NCBI GenBank assembly: GCA_046347635.1
Contig: JAXMFT010000007.1
Span: 1-64,000, forward strand
From: JAGVSZ01 sp019137045
GTDB lineage: Bacteria; Pseudomonadota; Gammaproteobacteria; Burkholderiales; SG8-39
Length of the DNA: 64,000 nucleotides
Reading direction: 5' to 3'
Part shown: positions 25,610-38,126 of the stretch, in pieces
Layout of the letters: the number at the start of each line of letters is the position of its first letter
Position numbering within the stretch: the stretch's first letter is position 1
Notes under the pieces: model-generated
Told to the model about the DNA's origin: nothing
The model's database searches: none
The model's input: only the letters and a program-made list of their open reading frames with translations
Position numbers and translations under genes: made by a program

Positions 25610-25948
25610 TCAACCCGTACTCCAGGCTCTGGGCCGCTTCATGCCCGCGATCTTGCAGGCTTGCTTCACGTAGCCGTACGGGAAGAGCTCGCACAGCCGC
25701 TTCTTCGCGTGTGCGCCGTAACCGACCACGTCGGCCAGGAATCGGATGGTGAACCGGGCGTCGGGCGCGATCGAGCGATCCTGGTAGTACTCGCGCATGA
25801 ACCGCAGCACCTTCCAGTGATCGTCGGTGAGGTCGACGTTCTCGGACCTGGCGAGCCGCGCCGCGATCTCCTCGTTCCAGTCGCCCGGCTCGACGAGATA
25901 GCCCTCGTCGTCCAGCCGGACCGATCCACCGGTCGTCTGCCCGTCCAT
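25610..25948 (-). CDS. DsrC/TusE-family sulfur-relay protein lacking the penultimate cysteine
   Basis: 112 aa. The family fold is evident: LDDEGYLVEPGDWNEEIA, DLTDDHWKVLRFMREYYQD, then FPYGYVKQACKIAGMKRP. DsrC has two C-terminal cysteines 11 residues apart (CysB then CysA); TusE keeps only CysA. Here CysB is present (C98) but the CysA position is W109 in the tail RAWSTG. A second cysteine, C86, is elsewhere. This pattern matches the group described as RspA-like (proposed regulatory members). No dsrAB or tus genes are nearby. Role unknown; a persulfide carrier using both cysteines is unlikely. Confidence 0.82.
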   Translation of the reverse strand: MDGQTTGGSVRLDDEGYLVEPGDWNEEIAARLARSENVDLTDDHWKVLRFMREYYQDRSIAPDARFTIRFLADVVGYGAHAKKRLCELFPYGYVKQACKIAGMKRPRAWSTG

Positions 25949-26145
25949 CGCTCAGTCTCCGCACGGCCGCAGGGAGCGATTCTAATGATCGGTCGAGCCT
26001 GCGGCACCCGCCGCGTGGCGCATTGGCGGACGAAGCCGGCTCCCGTTGCGCGCGGCTCGCGCCGGCGCCGCCTCGCGCGGCGCGGGGCTACCCGGTGTGC
26101 GGACGTTCGCCCGGGCCGCGGCGGGTCGTCGTCCGACCGGCGCCC

Positions 26146-26847
26146 TCAGCTGCGCGCATGGGCGAGCGCGGCGCGCTCCGGGTGCGGCAACGCAGACCGC
26201 AGCACCTGCGCGAGGCGCGCGCGCTCGGCGAGCACGCGCTGGGCATAGGTGCGCGCCGGGTCTTCCAGGGCGCCGTTGTAGAGCTGCAGGCCGGCCTCGA
26301 TGCCGCCCGCGCGCGCGATGTACTCGTCGAGGATCTGCGCGCCGACCAGCACGTTCGTGTGCGGCTCGAGCAGCGTCGCGCTCCCGCCGTGCAGCGCCAG
26401 CTTCTCCAGGTGGAACCGCGGCACGACCTGCATCAGGCCGCGCGCGCCGTAGTCGCTCTCGGCGATGGGGTTGAAGCGCGACTCGATCGCGATGACCGCG
26501 AGGATGAGCAGGGGATCGAGCTGCGTGAGGCGCCCGGCGGCGAATGCCGCGTGCACCAGCTCCTCGACCGGTTCGGCCGCAACGCGATACCGCCGCGCGA
26601 GAAAGCTCGCCAGCGCCTGAACGCGGCGGTCCACCGACGGAACCTCCACCGGTTGACCGGGGGACGGCAATTCGGCCCGGTCGTCCGGTGCGCCGGCGGG
26701 CTCGGCGCCGCTGCCGCCCGTTGCCAGGCGCGTGCCCTGGACCGCGGCGAAGACGAGCACCACCGCACCCGCTGCCACGAGCGCGCCGCGCACGGCGCCG
26801 ACGCCCGCGTTCCACGCGGCCGTCCTGCGTATCGACTCGAGGTCCAT
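26146..26847 (-). CDS. Lytic transglycosylase, SLT domain
   Basis: 233 aa. An N-terminal TM anchor (about residues 20-42) and a linker lead to an SLT domain from about 85. The catalytic glutamate is in LAVIAIESRFNPIAESDYGA, and GLMQVVP and LYNGALEDPARTYAQRVL are the other SLT landmarks. It would cleave peptidoglycan in the periplasm while tethered to the inner membrane. The 197 nt between it and the dsrC-like gene contain nothing I recognise. Confidence 0.87.
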   Translation of the reverse strand: MDLESIRRTAAWNAGVGAVRGALVAAGAVVLVFAAVQGTRLATGGSGAEPAGAPDDRAELPSPGQPVEVPSVDRRVQALASFLARRYRVAAEPVEELVHAAFAAGRLTQLDPLLILAVIAIESRFNPIAESDYGARGLMQVVPRFHLEKLALHGGSATLLEPHTNVLVGAQILDEYIARAGGIEAGLQLYNGALEDPARTYAQRVLAERARLAQVLRSALPHPERAALAHARS

Positions 26848-27163
26848 GTCATCCTCCTTTCGGCTCGCGCCGGTCCGGCGGCCACTCTAGCGATGTCGCT
26901 CGTCGGCGGGTCGCCACCCGCCGCCGAGCGTCAGAAACGCCGCGCATGCGACGACGTTTGACAGGAATTTGCAGCCGCTGCGCCGACATCTCGACGGTCT
27001 CCGCCGCGCGCGCATCGTCCCCCCTCCTGCGGCGGAGGAGGGCGCGCGCGTGGTCCGCGGGGGACGGCGCTTGCACTATAGACCGATCGCGCCAAAACGG
27101 TTTGCCACTTAAGCGTGAACAAATGCCGTTGTCATTCGGTGCCGGATCGCTACGATCCGCGTC
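26848..27163. other. Divergent intergenic region between transglycosylase and nuclease genes
   Basis: 316 nt with no convincing gene. It contains a perfect 8-bp stem CGGCGGGT/ACCCGCCG with loop CGCC (26904-26923) in the leader of the transglycosylase gene. Loose -35-like hexamers (TTGACA at 26958) have no well-placed -10. Confidence 0.4.
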
Positions 27164-27703
27164 ATGTCAATGGCTTACCGCCTCGTCCTGGGGGCCTTTC
27201 TGGGAGTCGCCCTGGCTGCGAGTTCCGCCTTTGGGCGGGACTTCGAGGGCCGGGTCGTGGGCATCCAGGATGGCGACACGGTGACGATTCTCGACGCGTC
27301 GAACCAATCCCACCGGATCCGGCTCGCGGGCATCGACGCGCCGGAGAAGGCGCAGGCCTTCGGCACTGCCGCGAAGGAGCACCTCGCGCGCCTCGCCTTC
27401 GGCCGGCAGGCGGACCTCCGCTGCGCAAAGCGCGACCGCTACGGCCGGGAAGTGTGCAGCCTGTATGTGGGCGCGCGCGACGTGGGGCTGGAGCAGGTCC
27501 GCAGCGGGCACGCGTGGTGGTTCCGCGAGTACGCGCGCGAGCAGTCGCCGGCGGACCGCAAGGTGTACGAGTCGGCGGAGCTCGAGGCGCGCGACGCCCG
27601 GCGCGGGTTGTGGCGCGACGCGGCGCCGCAGGCGCCGTGGGCGTGGCGCCGGCAGGCACGCGGCGCCGACGCGGCCGCGGCGCGCGCCGGCGGCCGCACC
27701 TGA
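27164..27703 (+). CDS. Secreted thermonuclease-family (SNase) protein
   Basis: 179 aa. A signal peptide (LGAFLGVALAASSAFG) precedes an SNase domain with VVGIQDGDTVTILD (calcium aspartate), RLAGIDAPE (catalytic Arg/Asp) and DRYGREVCSLYV (Glu and Arg). It probably degrades nucleic acid outside the cytoplasm. ATG at 27164. Its stop lies 1 nt from the stop of the convergent pcm gene. Confidence 0.87.
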   Translation: MSMAYRLVLGAFLGVALAASSAFGRDFEGRVVGIQDGDTVTILDASNQSHRIRLAGIDAPEKAQAFGTAAKEHLARLAFGRQADLRCAKRDRYGREVCSLYVGARDVGLEQVRSGHAWWFREYAREQSPADRKVYESAELEARDARRGLWRDAAPQAPWAWRRQARGADAAAARAGGRT

Positions 27704-27704
27704 G

Positions 27705-28442
27705 TCACTTGCCGCGCGTGAGCGGCACGAACCGGACCGGGATCGTGCGCCGGGTGCTGGTCGCGCCGTCGGGCTGCTTCTCGATCACGAGCAGTTCCTG
27801 CACCTCCCACTGTCCGCCGACCGGGATGACGAGCCGTCCGCCCGGCTTGAGCTGATCCACGAGCGGGGCCGGGACCGCGGGCGCAGCGGCCGTGACGAGG
27901 ATCGCGTCGAACGGCGCGGCCTCCGGCCAGCCGCCATAGCCGTCGCCGATGCGCGTGGCGACGTTCCGATACCCCAGCCGGGCGAGCGCTTCGGCCGCCC
28001 GCCGGCCGACGGGCTCGACGATCTCGATCGTGAACACCCGCGCGACCAGCTCGGCGAGCACCGCGGCCTGGTAGCCCGACCCGGTCCCGACCTCGAGCAC
28101 GACGTCGCTCGCCTCGGGGTCGATCAGGTCGGTCATCAGCGCGACGATGTAGGGCTGCGAGATGGTCTGGCCGTGGCCGATCGGAAGCGGGCGGTTCTCG
28201 TAGGCGTAGGCCACCTGCGGGTCCGGCACCAGCAGGTGCCGGGGAACCTTGCCCATCGCCGCCATCACGCGCGCCGCGAACGCGGGGCGCCCGGTCTCGG
28301 CCCCGGTCGCGCGCGCGGTCGCCGCGATCTCCGCGACCATCTCGGCGCGGCGCGGCGCGAACGCGTCCTGCGCATCGGCGGTGTCGGTCATGGCGACGGC
28401 GAGCGGAAGGGCAAGGAGGCCGAGCCTCCGAAGGGACGTCAC
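27705..28442 (-). CDS. pcm: Protein-L-isoaspartate O-methyltransferase with an N-terminal signal sequence
   Basis: 245 aa, GTG start. The SAM-binding motif is VVLEVGTGSGYQAAVLAELV, with VPRHLLVPDPQVAYAYENRP and GHGQTISQPYIVALM before it, as in Pcm. LKPGGRLVIPVGG closes the fold. It repairs or tags isoaspartyl residues. The N terminus TSLRRLGLLALPLAVAM looks like a signal peptide, not present in E. coli Pcm (208 aa), so a periplasmic location is possible. Confidence 0.87.
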   Translation of the reverse strand: MTSLRRLGLLALPLAVAMTDTADAQDAFAPRRAEMVAEIAATARATGAETGRPAFAARVMAAMGKVPRHLLVPDPQVAYAYENRPLPIGHGQTISQPYIVALMTDLIDPEASDVVLEVGTGSGYQAAVLAELVARVFTIEIVEPVGRRAAEALARLGYRNVATRIGDGYGGWPEAAPFDAILVTAAAPAVPAPLVDQLKPGGRLVIPVGGQWEVQELLVIEKQPDGATSTRRTIPVRFVPLTRGK

Positions 28443-28482
28443 GCCCGGATGCTAGCGCCGGGCCGGCGCTCGACGCCAGCGC

Positions 28483-29226
28483 TCAGCGGCCGGCGGGGGC
28501 GCGGCCGAACACCTCGGCGAGCGACTGCGGGGGCGTCCGCGGGCGCAGGTTCAGCGCCGCCTCGAGGTGCCCGATGTGCGCCCGCATCAGCGCAGCGGCG
28601 CGGGACTCGTCGCGGGCCGCGATCGCGTCCACGAGGGCGAGGTGGTCCTCGCAGCCGCACGGCGCGGGCGCGCTGCCGCGATGGGCGAGGGCGATCAGCG
28701 GCGTGCGCGACACCAGCTCGTCGAGGTAGCGCGCGAGCACCGCGTTGCCGGCGAGCGCGGCGAGCCGCCGGTGGAAGTCGACCGAGCGTCGCACGCCGTC
28801 GCGCTCGTCGCCACGCGCATAGGCGGCCTGCTCGGACGCCACCCACTCCCGGAGCCGCGCGACATCGCGCGCCTCCGCGCTGCGGGCGACTTTCGCGACC
28901 AGCGCCTCCTCGACCGCGCGCCGGGCCTCGAACACCTGCCGGCTCTCCTCGAGCGAGGGCGTCGCGACCGCGGCGCCCCGGTGCGGGCGCAGCTCGACGA
29001 GATGGGCGTGACCGAGGCGCGCGAGGACGCTGCGGACCACCGCCCGGCTGACCCCGAACAGCTCGGCGAGGGACACTTCCCGCAGCTTCGTCCCGGGCGC
29101 CAGCCGGTGGTCGAGGATCGCGCCGCGAATCGCGTCGAACACCCGCTGCTCGGCCGACGCGGGAACGCGCGTAGCCGGTGCGACCGGCGGACCGTCAGGT
29201 CCGGGTCGGAGGTCGGTCAGGGCCAT
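28483..29226 (-). CDS. GntR-family (FCD/FadR-type) regulator, probable purine regulator
   Basis: About 247 aa. Winged helix at about residues 28-90 (IRGAILDHRLAPGTKLREVS, FGVSRAVVRSVLARLGHAHL). The FCD ligand domain has the metal-binding histidine pattern VDFHRRLAALAGN...H. The ATG at 29226 gives the normal domain length; another in-frame ATG at 29256 would include a palindromic candidate operator in the coding region. Divergent from xdhA, it probably controls the xanthine dehydrogenase and BMP transporter genes. The ligand is unknown. Confidence 0.82.
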   Translation of the reverse strand: MALTDLRPGPDGPPVAPATRVPASAEQRVFDAIRGAILDHRLAPGTKLREVSLAELFGVSRAVVRSVLARLGHAHLVELRPHRGAAVATPSLEESRQVFEARRAVEEALVAKVARSAEARDVARLREWVASEQAAYARGDERDGVRRSVDFHRRLAALAGNAVLARYLDELVSRTPLIALAHRGSAPAPCGCEDHLALVDAIAARDESRAAALMRAHIGHLEAALNLRPRTPPQSLAEVFGRAPAGR

Positions 29227-29233
29227 ATCCACA

Positions 29234-29407
29234 TTGTTGACAAGATGATCTGGCATCGCAATCGAAAGACCAACAGAACGGGATCGATACTAGTGCGTAG
29301 GCCATGGCCAACATACGTAAAAACAATATTATATGATGTAATATTAAAGATAAATATCAAGACTAGAGAAGCGCGATCGTCTACAAGCAGGGTCCGATGT
29401 GTTGACA
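29234..29407. promoter_or_regulatory. gntR-xdhA control region with two TGTTGACA elements
   Basis: TGTTGACA occurs at 29235-29242 (within the near-palindrome TTGTTGACAA) and at 29400-29407, where the embedded TTGACA could be a -35 for xdhA. Between them lies a strikingly AT-rich patch (29310-29370). The two copies flank the probable promoters and are candidate GntR operators. Confidence 0.45.
29325..29345. repeat. AT-only inverted repeat in the gntR-xdhA spacer
   Basis: AATATTA-N7-TAATATT lies in the AT-rich core of the spacer. In a chromosome this rich in G+C it is likely to be a protein-binding or promoter-melting element. Confidence 0.45.
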
Positions 29408-29528
29408 GTGTCGGTCCGGCGCTCGGATGATGCCCCGTTCGCCGCCCGGCACGCCGAACAGCGGACGGACGCTGCACGGTCTGGGCCGTGGAGGCCTGTG
29501 CCGGACCCTTGGAAGGAGCTCGCAACGC

Positions 29529-33414
<3,886 letters not shown>

Positions 33415-33418
<4 letters not shown>

Positions 33419-34467
33419 CCGAATGGCTCCAGGCGCTCGACCGCCTAGGGGAGCGGGGCGTCGACGCGGTGCTCGTCGCGGTGCTGTCGGGCAGCGGCTC
33501 GACCCCGCGCGACGCCGGCGCAAAGATGGTCGTGGCGAGCGACGGCGTGCACGGCACGATCGGCGGCGGCGAGCTCGAGTTCCAGGCGCTCGAGATCGCG
33601 CGCGGCATGCTGCGCGCGGGCGACGGGCGCGCGGCGCGCCGCTTTCCGCTCGGCGCCGCGCTCGGCCAGATCTGCGGGGGCGCCGCCAACCTCGTCTTCG
33701 AGCGCGTGCCGGCCGGCGCCGAGTGGGTGCGGGTGGCGGCGGACTGGCACGAGCGCGGCAAGCCCTGCGTCCTGGTCACCCCGGAGGGGGAGAGCGAAGG
33801 CGGGCACCTCCTCGTGGGCGCCGAGGAGGCGTGGGGCTCCCTCGGCGCGACGGCGCGCGACGCGCAGGCGGTCGACACCGCGCGCCGGCAGCTCGCGGCG
33901 ACCGAGGAGGGACCGCGCGTGCTCGAGCTCGGCGGCAGCCGGGCGGTGTTCGAGGCGCTGCGGCCGAGCGATTTCAACGTCTTCCTGTTCGGCGCCGGGC
34001 ACGTGGGCCGGGCGATCGCGCGCGTGCTCGGCGTGGCGCCCTGCCGCGTGACGTGGGTGGACGGTCGCGCGCACGAGTTCCCGGACGAGATCGCGCCGAA
34101 CGTGCGGCGGGTGGTGACCGAGGCGGCGGTGGCGGAAGCGGCCCGTGCGCCGGCGGGGAGCTACTTCCTCGTGATGACCCACAGCCACGCGCTCGACTTC
34201 GAGCTGGTGGAGGCGATCCTGCGGCGCGCGGACTTCGCCTTCTGCGGCATGATCGGCTCGGGGACGAAGCGCCGCACCTTCGAGAACGGGCTGGTGAAGA
34301 ACGGTCTCGGTGCCGATGCGCTCGCGCGCTTCTCCTGCCCCATCGGGATCGCGGGCATCCAGGGCAAGGAACCGGGGGCGATCGCGATCGCGGTGGCGGC
34401 CGAGCTGCTGCAGCTGCACGAGCGCGCGGCCGCGGCGCGCCGGCAGGCCGGGGTCGCGCCGGTCTGA
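33415..34467 (+). CDS. xdhC: XdhC, molybdenum cofactor sulfuration/insertion chaperone
   Basis: 350 aa. N-terminal SGSGSTPRDAGAKMVV and GTIGGGELEFQALE, central Rossmann-like FLFGAGHVGRAIARVLG, and FCGMIGSGTKRRTFENG are the XdhC pattern. It binds sulfurated MoCo and loads XdhB. ATGA overlap with xdhB; the ABC transporter follows after 23 nt. Confidence 0.92.
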
Positions 34468-34490
34468 CCGCCGCGCCGGACGGGCGAGGC

Positions 34491-36074
34491 ATGCAGGGCG
34501 CAGCGGCCGCCGCGCCGCCCCGGCTGAGCCTGCGGGGCATCCGCAAGGCGTACCCGGCCGTGGTCGCGAACGACGGCATCGACCTCGACGTCGCGCCGGG
34601 GGAGATCCACGCGGTGCTGGGGGAGAACGGCGCCGGCAAGTCCACGCTGATGAAGATCATCTACGGCGTGGTGCAGCCCGACGCGGGCGCGATCCGCTGG
34701 GAGGGCCGGCCGGTCGCGATCGCCAGCCCGCACGCCGCGCGCGCGCTGGGCATCGGCATGGTGTTCCAGCACTTCTCGCTGTTCGAGACCCTCACCGTGA
34801 CGCAGAACGTGGCGCTCGCGCTCGACGGGGCGCGCGACCTCGCGGCGCTCGCCCGGCGCATCGCGGAGGTGTCGCAGCGCTACGGGCTGCCGCTCGACCC
34901 GCGCCGGCTGGTGCACTCGCTGTCGGTGGGCGAGCGCCAGCGCGTCGAGATCGTGCGCTGCCTGCTGCAGGCGCCGCGCCTGCTCATCCTGGACGAGCCG
35001 ACCTCGGTGCTCACGCCGCAGGCGGTGCAGCGGCTCTTCGAGACGCTGCGCCAGCTCGCGGCCGAGGGCTGCTCGATCCTCTACATCAGCCACAAGCTAG
35101 ACGAGATCAAGGCGCTCTGCACCGGCGCGACGGTGCTGCGCGCGGGCAGGGTGACCGGCACCTGCGATCCGCGCCGGGAGACCGCCTCGTCCATGGCGCG
35201 CATGATGATCGGCCGGGACCTGCCGGTGTGCGCGCACGCGGCGGCCGCGCCCGGGGGCGAGCCGCGGCTCGTGCTCGCGGGCCTCGCGCGCGCGGCCGAC
35301 GACCCGTTCGGCACCGACCTCGACGGCATCGACCTCGCGGTGCACGCGGGCGAGATCGTCGGCATCGCCGGGGTGTCGGGCAACGGCCAGCAGGAGCTGC
35401 TGCGCGCGGTGTCGGGCGAGACGCCGCTCGGCGCGCCGCTCGCGGTGCGCCTGCTCGGCGCCGGGGTCGGACGCATGCACCCGGGGCGCCGGCGCAAGCT
35501 CGGGCTGGGCTTCGTGCCGGAGGAGCGCCTCGGGCGCGGCGCGGTGCCGCACATGTCGCTCGCGGAGAACGCGCTGCTGACCGCGCATCGCACGGGCGGG
35601 ATGGTGCGCGCCGGGCTGGTGCGCGCCCGGCGTGCCACCGCGTTCGCCCGCGACTGCATCGAGCGCTTCGCCGTCAAGTGCGGCGGCCCGGGCGCGGCGG
35701 CGCGCAGCCTGTCGGGCGGCAACCTGCAGAAGTTCATCGTCGGGCGCGAGATCCTGCAGGCGCCGAAGGTGCTGGTCGTGGCGCAGCCCACCTGGGGCGT
35801 GGACGTCGGCGCGGCGGCCTTCATCCGCCAGGCGCTGATCGATCTGCGCAAGCGCGGCACCGCGATCCTCGTCATCTCCGAGGAGCTCGACGAGCTGTTC
35901 GAGATCTGCGACCGCATCGCGGTGATCGCGCAGGGGCGGCTCTCGCCGGCGCGGCCGACGCGCGAGACGAGCGTGGAGGAGATCGGGGTGTGGATGAGCG
36001 GCCTGTGGCCCGGGGCGCGCGCCGCAGGCGCGCCGGCGGGAGGGGCGGGAGGCGCGACTGCGACTCAAGCTTGA
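34491..36074 (+). CDS. BMP-type nucleoside/purine ABC importer, double ATP-binding protein
   Basis: 527 aa with two ATPase halves. The first has GENGAGKSTLMK, LSVGERQRVEIVRCLL and LLILDEPTSVLT. The second has GVSGNGQQELLRAVSG, LSGGNLQKFIVGREIL and VLVVAQPTWGVDVGA, where the Walker B catalytic Glu is replaced, as is usual in this RbsA-like class. It energises the two following permeases. Placement right after xdhC suggests import of purines or nucleosides for XDH. Confidence 0.9.
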   Translation: MQGAAAAAPPRLSLRGIRKAYPAVVANDGIDLDVAPGEIHAVLGENGAGKSTLMKIIYGVVQPDAGAIRWEGRPVAIASPHAARALGIGMVFQHFSLFETLTVTQNVALALDGARDLAALARRIAEVSQRYGLPLDPRRLVHSLSVGERQRVEIVRCLLQAPRLLILDEPTSVLTPQAVQRLFETLRQLAAEGCSILYISHKLDEIKALCTGATVLRAGRVTGTCDPRRETASSMARMMIGRDLPVCAHAAAAPGGEPRLVLAGLARAADDPFGTDLDGIDLAVHAGEIVGIAGVSGNGQQELLRAVSGETPLGAPLAVRLLGAGVGRMHPGRRRKLGLGFVPEERLGRGAVPHMSLAENALLTAHRTGGMVRAGLVRARRATAFARDCIERFAVKCGGPGAAARSLSGGNLQKFIVGREILQAPKVLVVAQPTWGVDVGAAAFIRQALIDLRKRGTAILVISEELDELFEICDRIAVIAQGRLSPARPTRETSVEEIGVWMSGLWPGARAAGAPAGGAGGATATQA

Positions 36075-36099
36075 GGCGCGGCCCGCGCCGTCGCGGGCG

Positions 36100-37155
36100 A
36101 TGCGCTACCTCTCGCCGCTCCTCGCCGCCGCGCTCACCATCCTGGTCGGGTACGCGCTGTTCTCCGCGCTCGGGCGCGACCCGCTCGCGGCGCTGCACGC
36201 CTTCTTCGTGCGGCCGGTCAGCACGGCGAACGGCGTCGCCGAGCTCCTGCTGAAGGCCTCGCCGCTCATGATGATCGCCACCGGCCTCGCGCTCGGCTTC
36301 CGCGCCAACGTGTGGAACATCGGCGCCGAGGGCCAGCTCATCCTCGGGGCGATCTGCGGGGGCGGGGTCGCGCTGCACCTGGAGGGCGCGGCCTCCGGCT
36401 GGGGGCTCGCGCTGATGGTCGTCGCCGGCGCCCTCGGCGGCATGGCCTGGGCCGCCATCCCGGCGTTCCTGCGCACCCGCTTCAACGCGAGCGAGATCCT
36501 GACCAGCCTGATGCTCACGTACGTCGCCGCGCTGCTCCTGTCCTACCTCGTGCACGGGCCCTGGCGCGACCCGCAGGGCTTCAACTTCCCGCAGTCGCGG
36601 ATGTTCGACGACGCGCTGCTCTTCCCGCTCCTGGTGGAGGGCACGCGCCTGAACGCGAGCTTCCTGCTGGCGCTGGCGGTGGTGGCCGGCGGATGGGTGT
36701 TCGTGCACAAGAGCTTCCTCGGCTACCAGATGCGCGTGGCCGGGCTGGCGGACGCCGCCGCGCGCTACGCGGGATTCAGCGCCACGCGCACGGTGTGGAT
36801 CGGCATGCTCGCCGGCGGCGGCGCCGCCGGCCTCGCCGGGCTGGCCGAGGTCGCCGGGCCGATCGGCCAGCTCACGCCGTCCATCTCGCCCGGTTACGGT
36901 TTCGCCGCGATCATCGTCGCCTTCGTGGGGCGGCTGAACCCGGTCGGCTGCGCGCTCGCGAGCCTCCTGATGTCGCTCCTCTACCTCGGCGGCGAGCAGG
37001 CGCAGATGGAGCTGCGCCTGCCCGCGGCCATCACCGGGCTCTTCCAGGGCATGCTGCTCTTCTTTCTGCTGGGCGCCGACGTGCTGATCAACTTCCGGGT
37101 GCGGGCGCTGCGTCGCGCGGGACCGGCGGCCGCGTCCGCCGGGCAGGCGGCGTGA
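36100..37155 (+). CDS. BMP-type ABC importer permease 1
   Basis: 351 aa, about 8-10 TM helices. ATGLALGFRANVWNIGAEGQLILGA and GRLNPVGCALASLLMSLLYLGG are typical of the YufP/NupP permease of nucleoside uptake systems. ATG at 36100, 25 nt after the ATPase. GTGA overlap with the next permease. Confidence 0.9.
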   Translation: MRYLSPLLAAALTILVGYALFSALGRDPLAALHAFFVRPVSTANGVAELLLKASPLMMIATGLALGFRANVWNIGAEGQLILGAICGGGVALHLEGAASGWGLALMVVAGALGGMAWAAIPAFLRTRFNASEILTSLMLTYVAALLLSYLVHGPWRDPQGFNFPQSRMFDDALLFPLLVEGTRLNASFLLALAVVAGGWVFVHKSFLGYQMRVAGLADAAARYAGFSATRTVWIGMLAGGGAAGLAGLAEVAGPIGQLTPSISPGYGFAAIIVAFVGRLNPVGCALASLLMSLLYLGGEQAQMELRLPAAITGLFQGMLLFFLLGADVLINFRVRALRRAGPAAASAGQAA

Positions 37156-38075
37156 CCGACGCGCTCGTCCCGATCCTGGCCGCCACGCTGGCGGCCGGCA
37201 CGCCGCTCGTGTTCGCGGCGCTCGGGGAGCTCGTGGTCGAGAAGTCGGGCGTCCTCAACCTGGGGGTCGAGGGCATGATGCTGTGCGGCGCGCTCGCCGG
37301 GTTCGCGGCGACCGTGGCGAGCGGCAGCGCCGCGGTCGGCGCGCTGGCCGGCCTGGCCGCGGGGGCGGCGGCCGCGCTCGTCTTCGCGCTGCTCACGCTG
37401 ACCCTGCAGGCGAACCAGGTGGCGGCCGGGCTCGCGCTCAGCATCTTCGGCGTGGGCCTCTCCGCCTTCGCGGGCAAGCCCTTCGAGAGCGTGGCGCTGC
37501 CGGCGCCGCAGCCGTTCGCGCTGCCCGCGCTCGCCGACCTGCCGCTGGTCGGGCCGGTGCTGTTCGCGCAGCCGCCGCTCGTCTACCTCTCCTGGGCGCT
37601 CTTCGGCCTGGTGAGCTGGTTCCTGTACCGGACGCGGCCCGGGCTCGTGCTGCGCGCGGTGGGCGAGTCGCCGGCCGTGGCGCACGCGATCGGATACCCG
37701 GTCATCGGCATCCGCTACCTCGCGACGCTCTTCGGCGGCGCGATGGCGGGCGTGGGCGGGGCGTACCTCTCGGTGAGCTACACGCCGATGTGGGCCGAGA
37801 ACATGACCGCCGGCCGCGGCTGGATCGCGCTCGCGCTGGTCGTGTTCGCCACCTGGCGCCCCGGGCGGGTGCTCGCTGGCGCCTACCTCTTCGGCGGCGT
37901 TACCATCGCGCAGTTCTTCGCGCAGGGCGCCGGCGCCGCGGTCGCCTCGCAGCTGCTGTCGAGCCTGCCGTACCTCGCGACGATCGGGGTGCTGGTGCTG
38001 ATCTCGCGCAACCCGAACGTCATCCGGCTGAACGCGCCGGTGTCGCTCGGCCAGAGCTATCACCCCGACGCCTGA
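37152..38075 (+). CDS. BMP-type ABC importer permease 2
   Basis: 307 aa, GTG start overlapping the previous stop. TPLVFAALGELVVEKSGVLN and LGVEGMMLCGA are the YufQ/NupQ-type signature, followed by several TM helices. It partners permease 1 in the pore of the purine/nucleoside importer. Confidence 0.9.
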   Translation: MTDALVPILAATLAAGTPLVFAALGELVVEKSGVLNLGVEGMMLCGALAGFAATVASGSAAVGALAGLAAGAAAALVFALLTLTLQANQVAAGLALSIFGVGLSAFAGKPFESVALPAPQPFALPALADLPLVGPVLFAQPPLVYLSWALFGLVSWFLYRTRPGLVLRAVGESPAVAHAIGYPVIGIRYLATLFGGAMAGVGGAYLSVSYTPMWAENMTAGRGWIALALVVFATWRPGRVLAGAYLFGGVTIAQFFAQGAGAAVASQLLSSLPYLATIGVLVLISRNPNVIRLNAPVSLGQSYHPDA

Positions 38076-38126
38076 GCGGCGGGCGAAACCACCCTGCAAC
38101 GCATCACCCGGAGAGGAGAGACGAAG

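Noticed and set aside
26849..27076. Minus-strand frame of 75 codons upstream of the transglycosylase
   Set aside because: Arginine-rich, no recognisable motif or ribosome site; typical of non-coding G+C-rich DNA.
36071..36099. TTG overlapping the ATPase stop as a start for permease 1
   Set aside because: It is out of frame with the permease; the ATG at 36100 is used.
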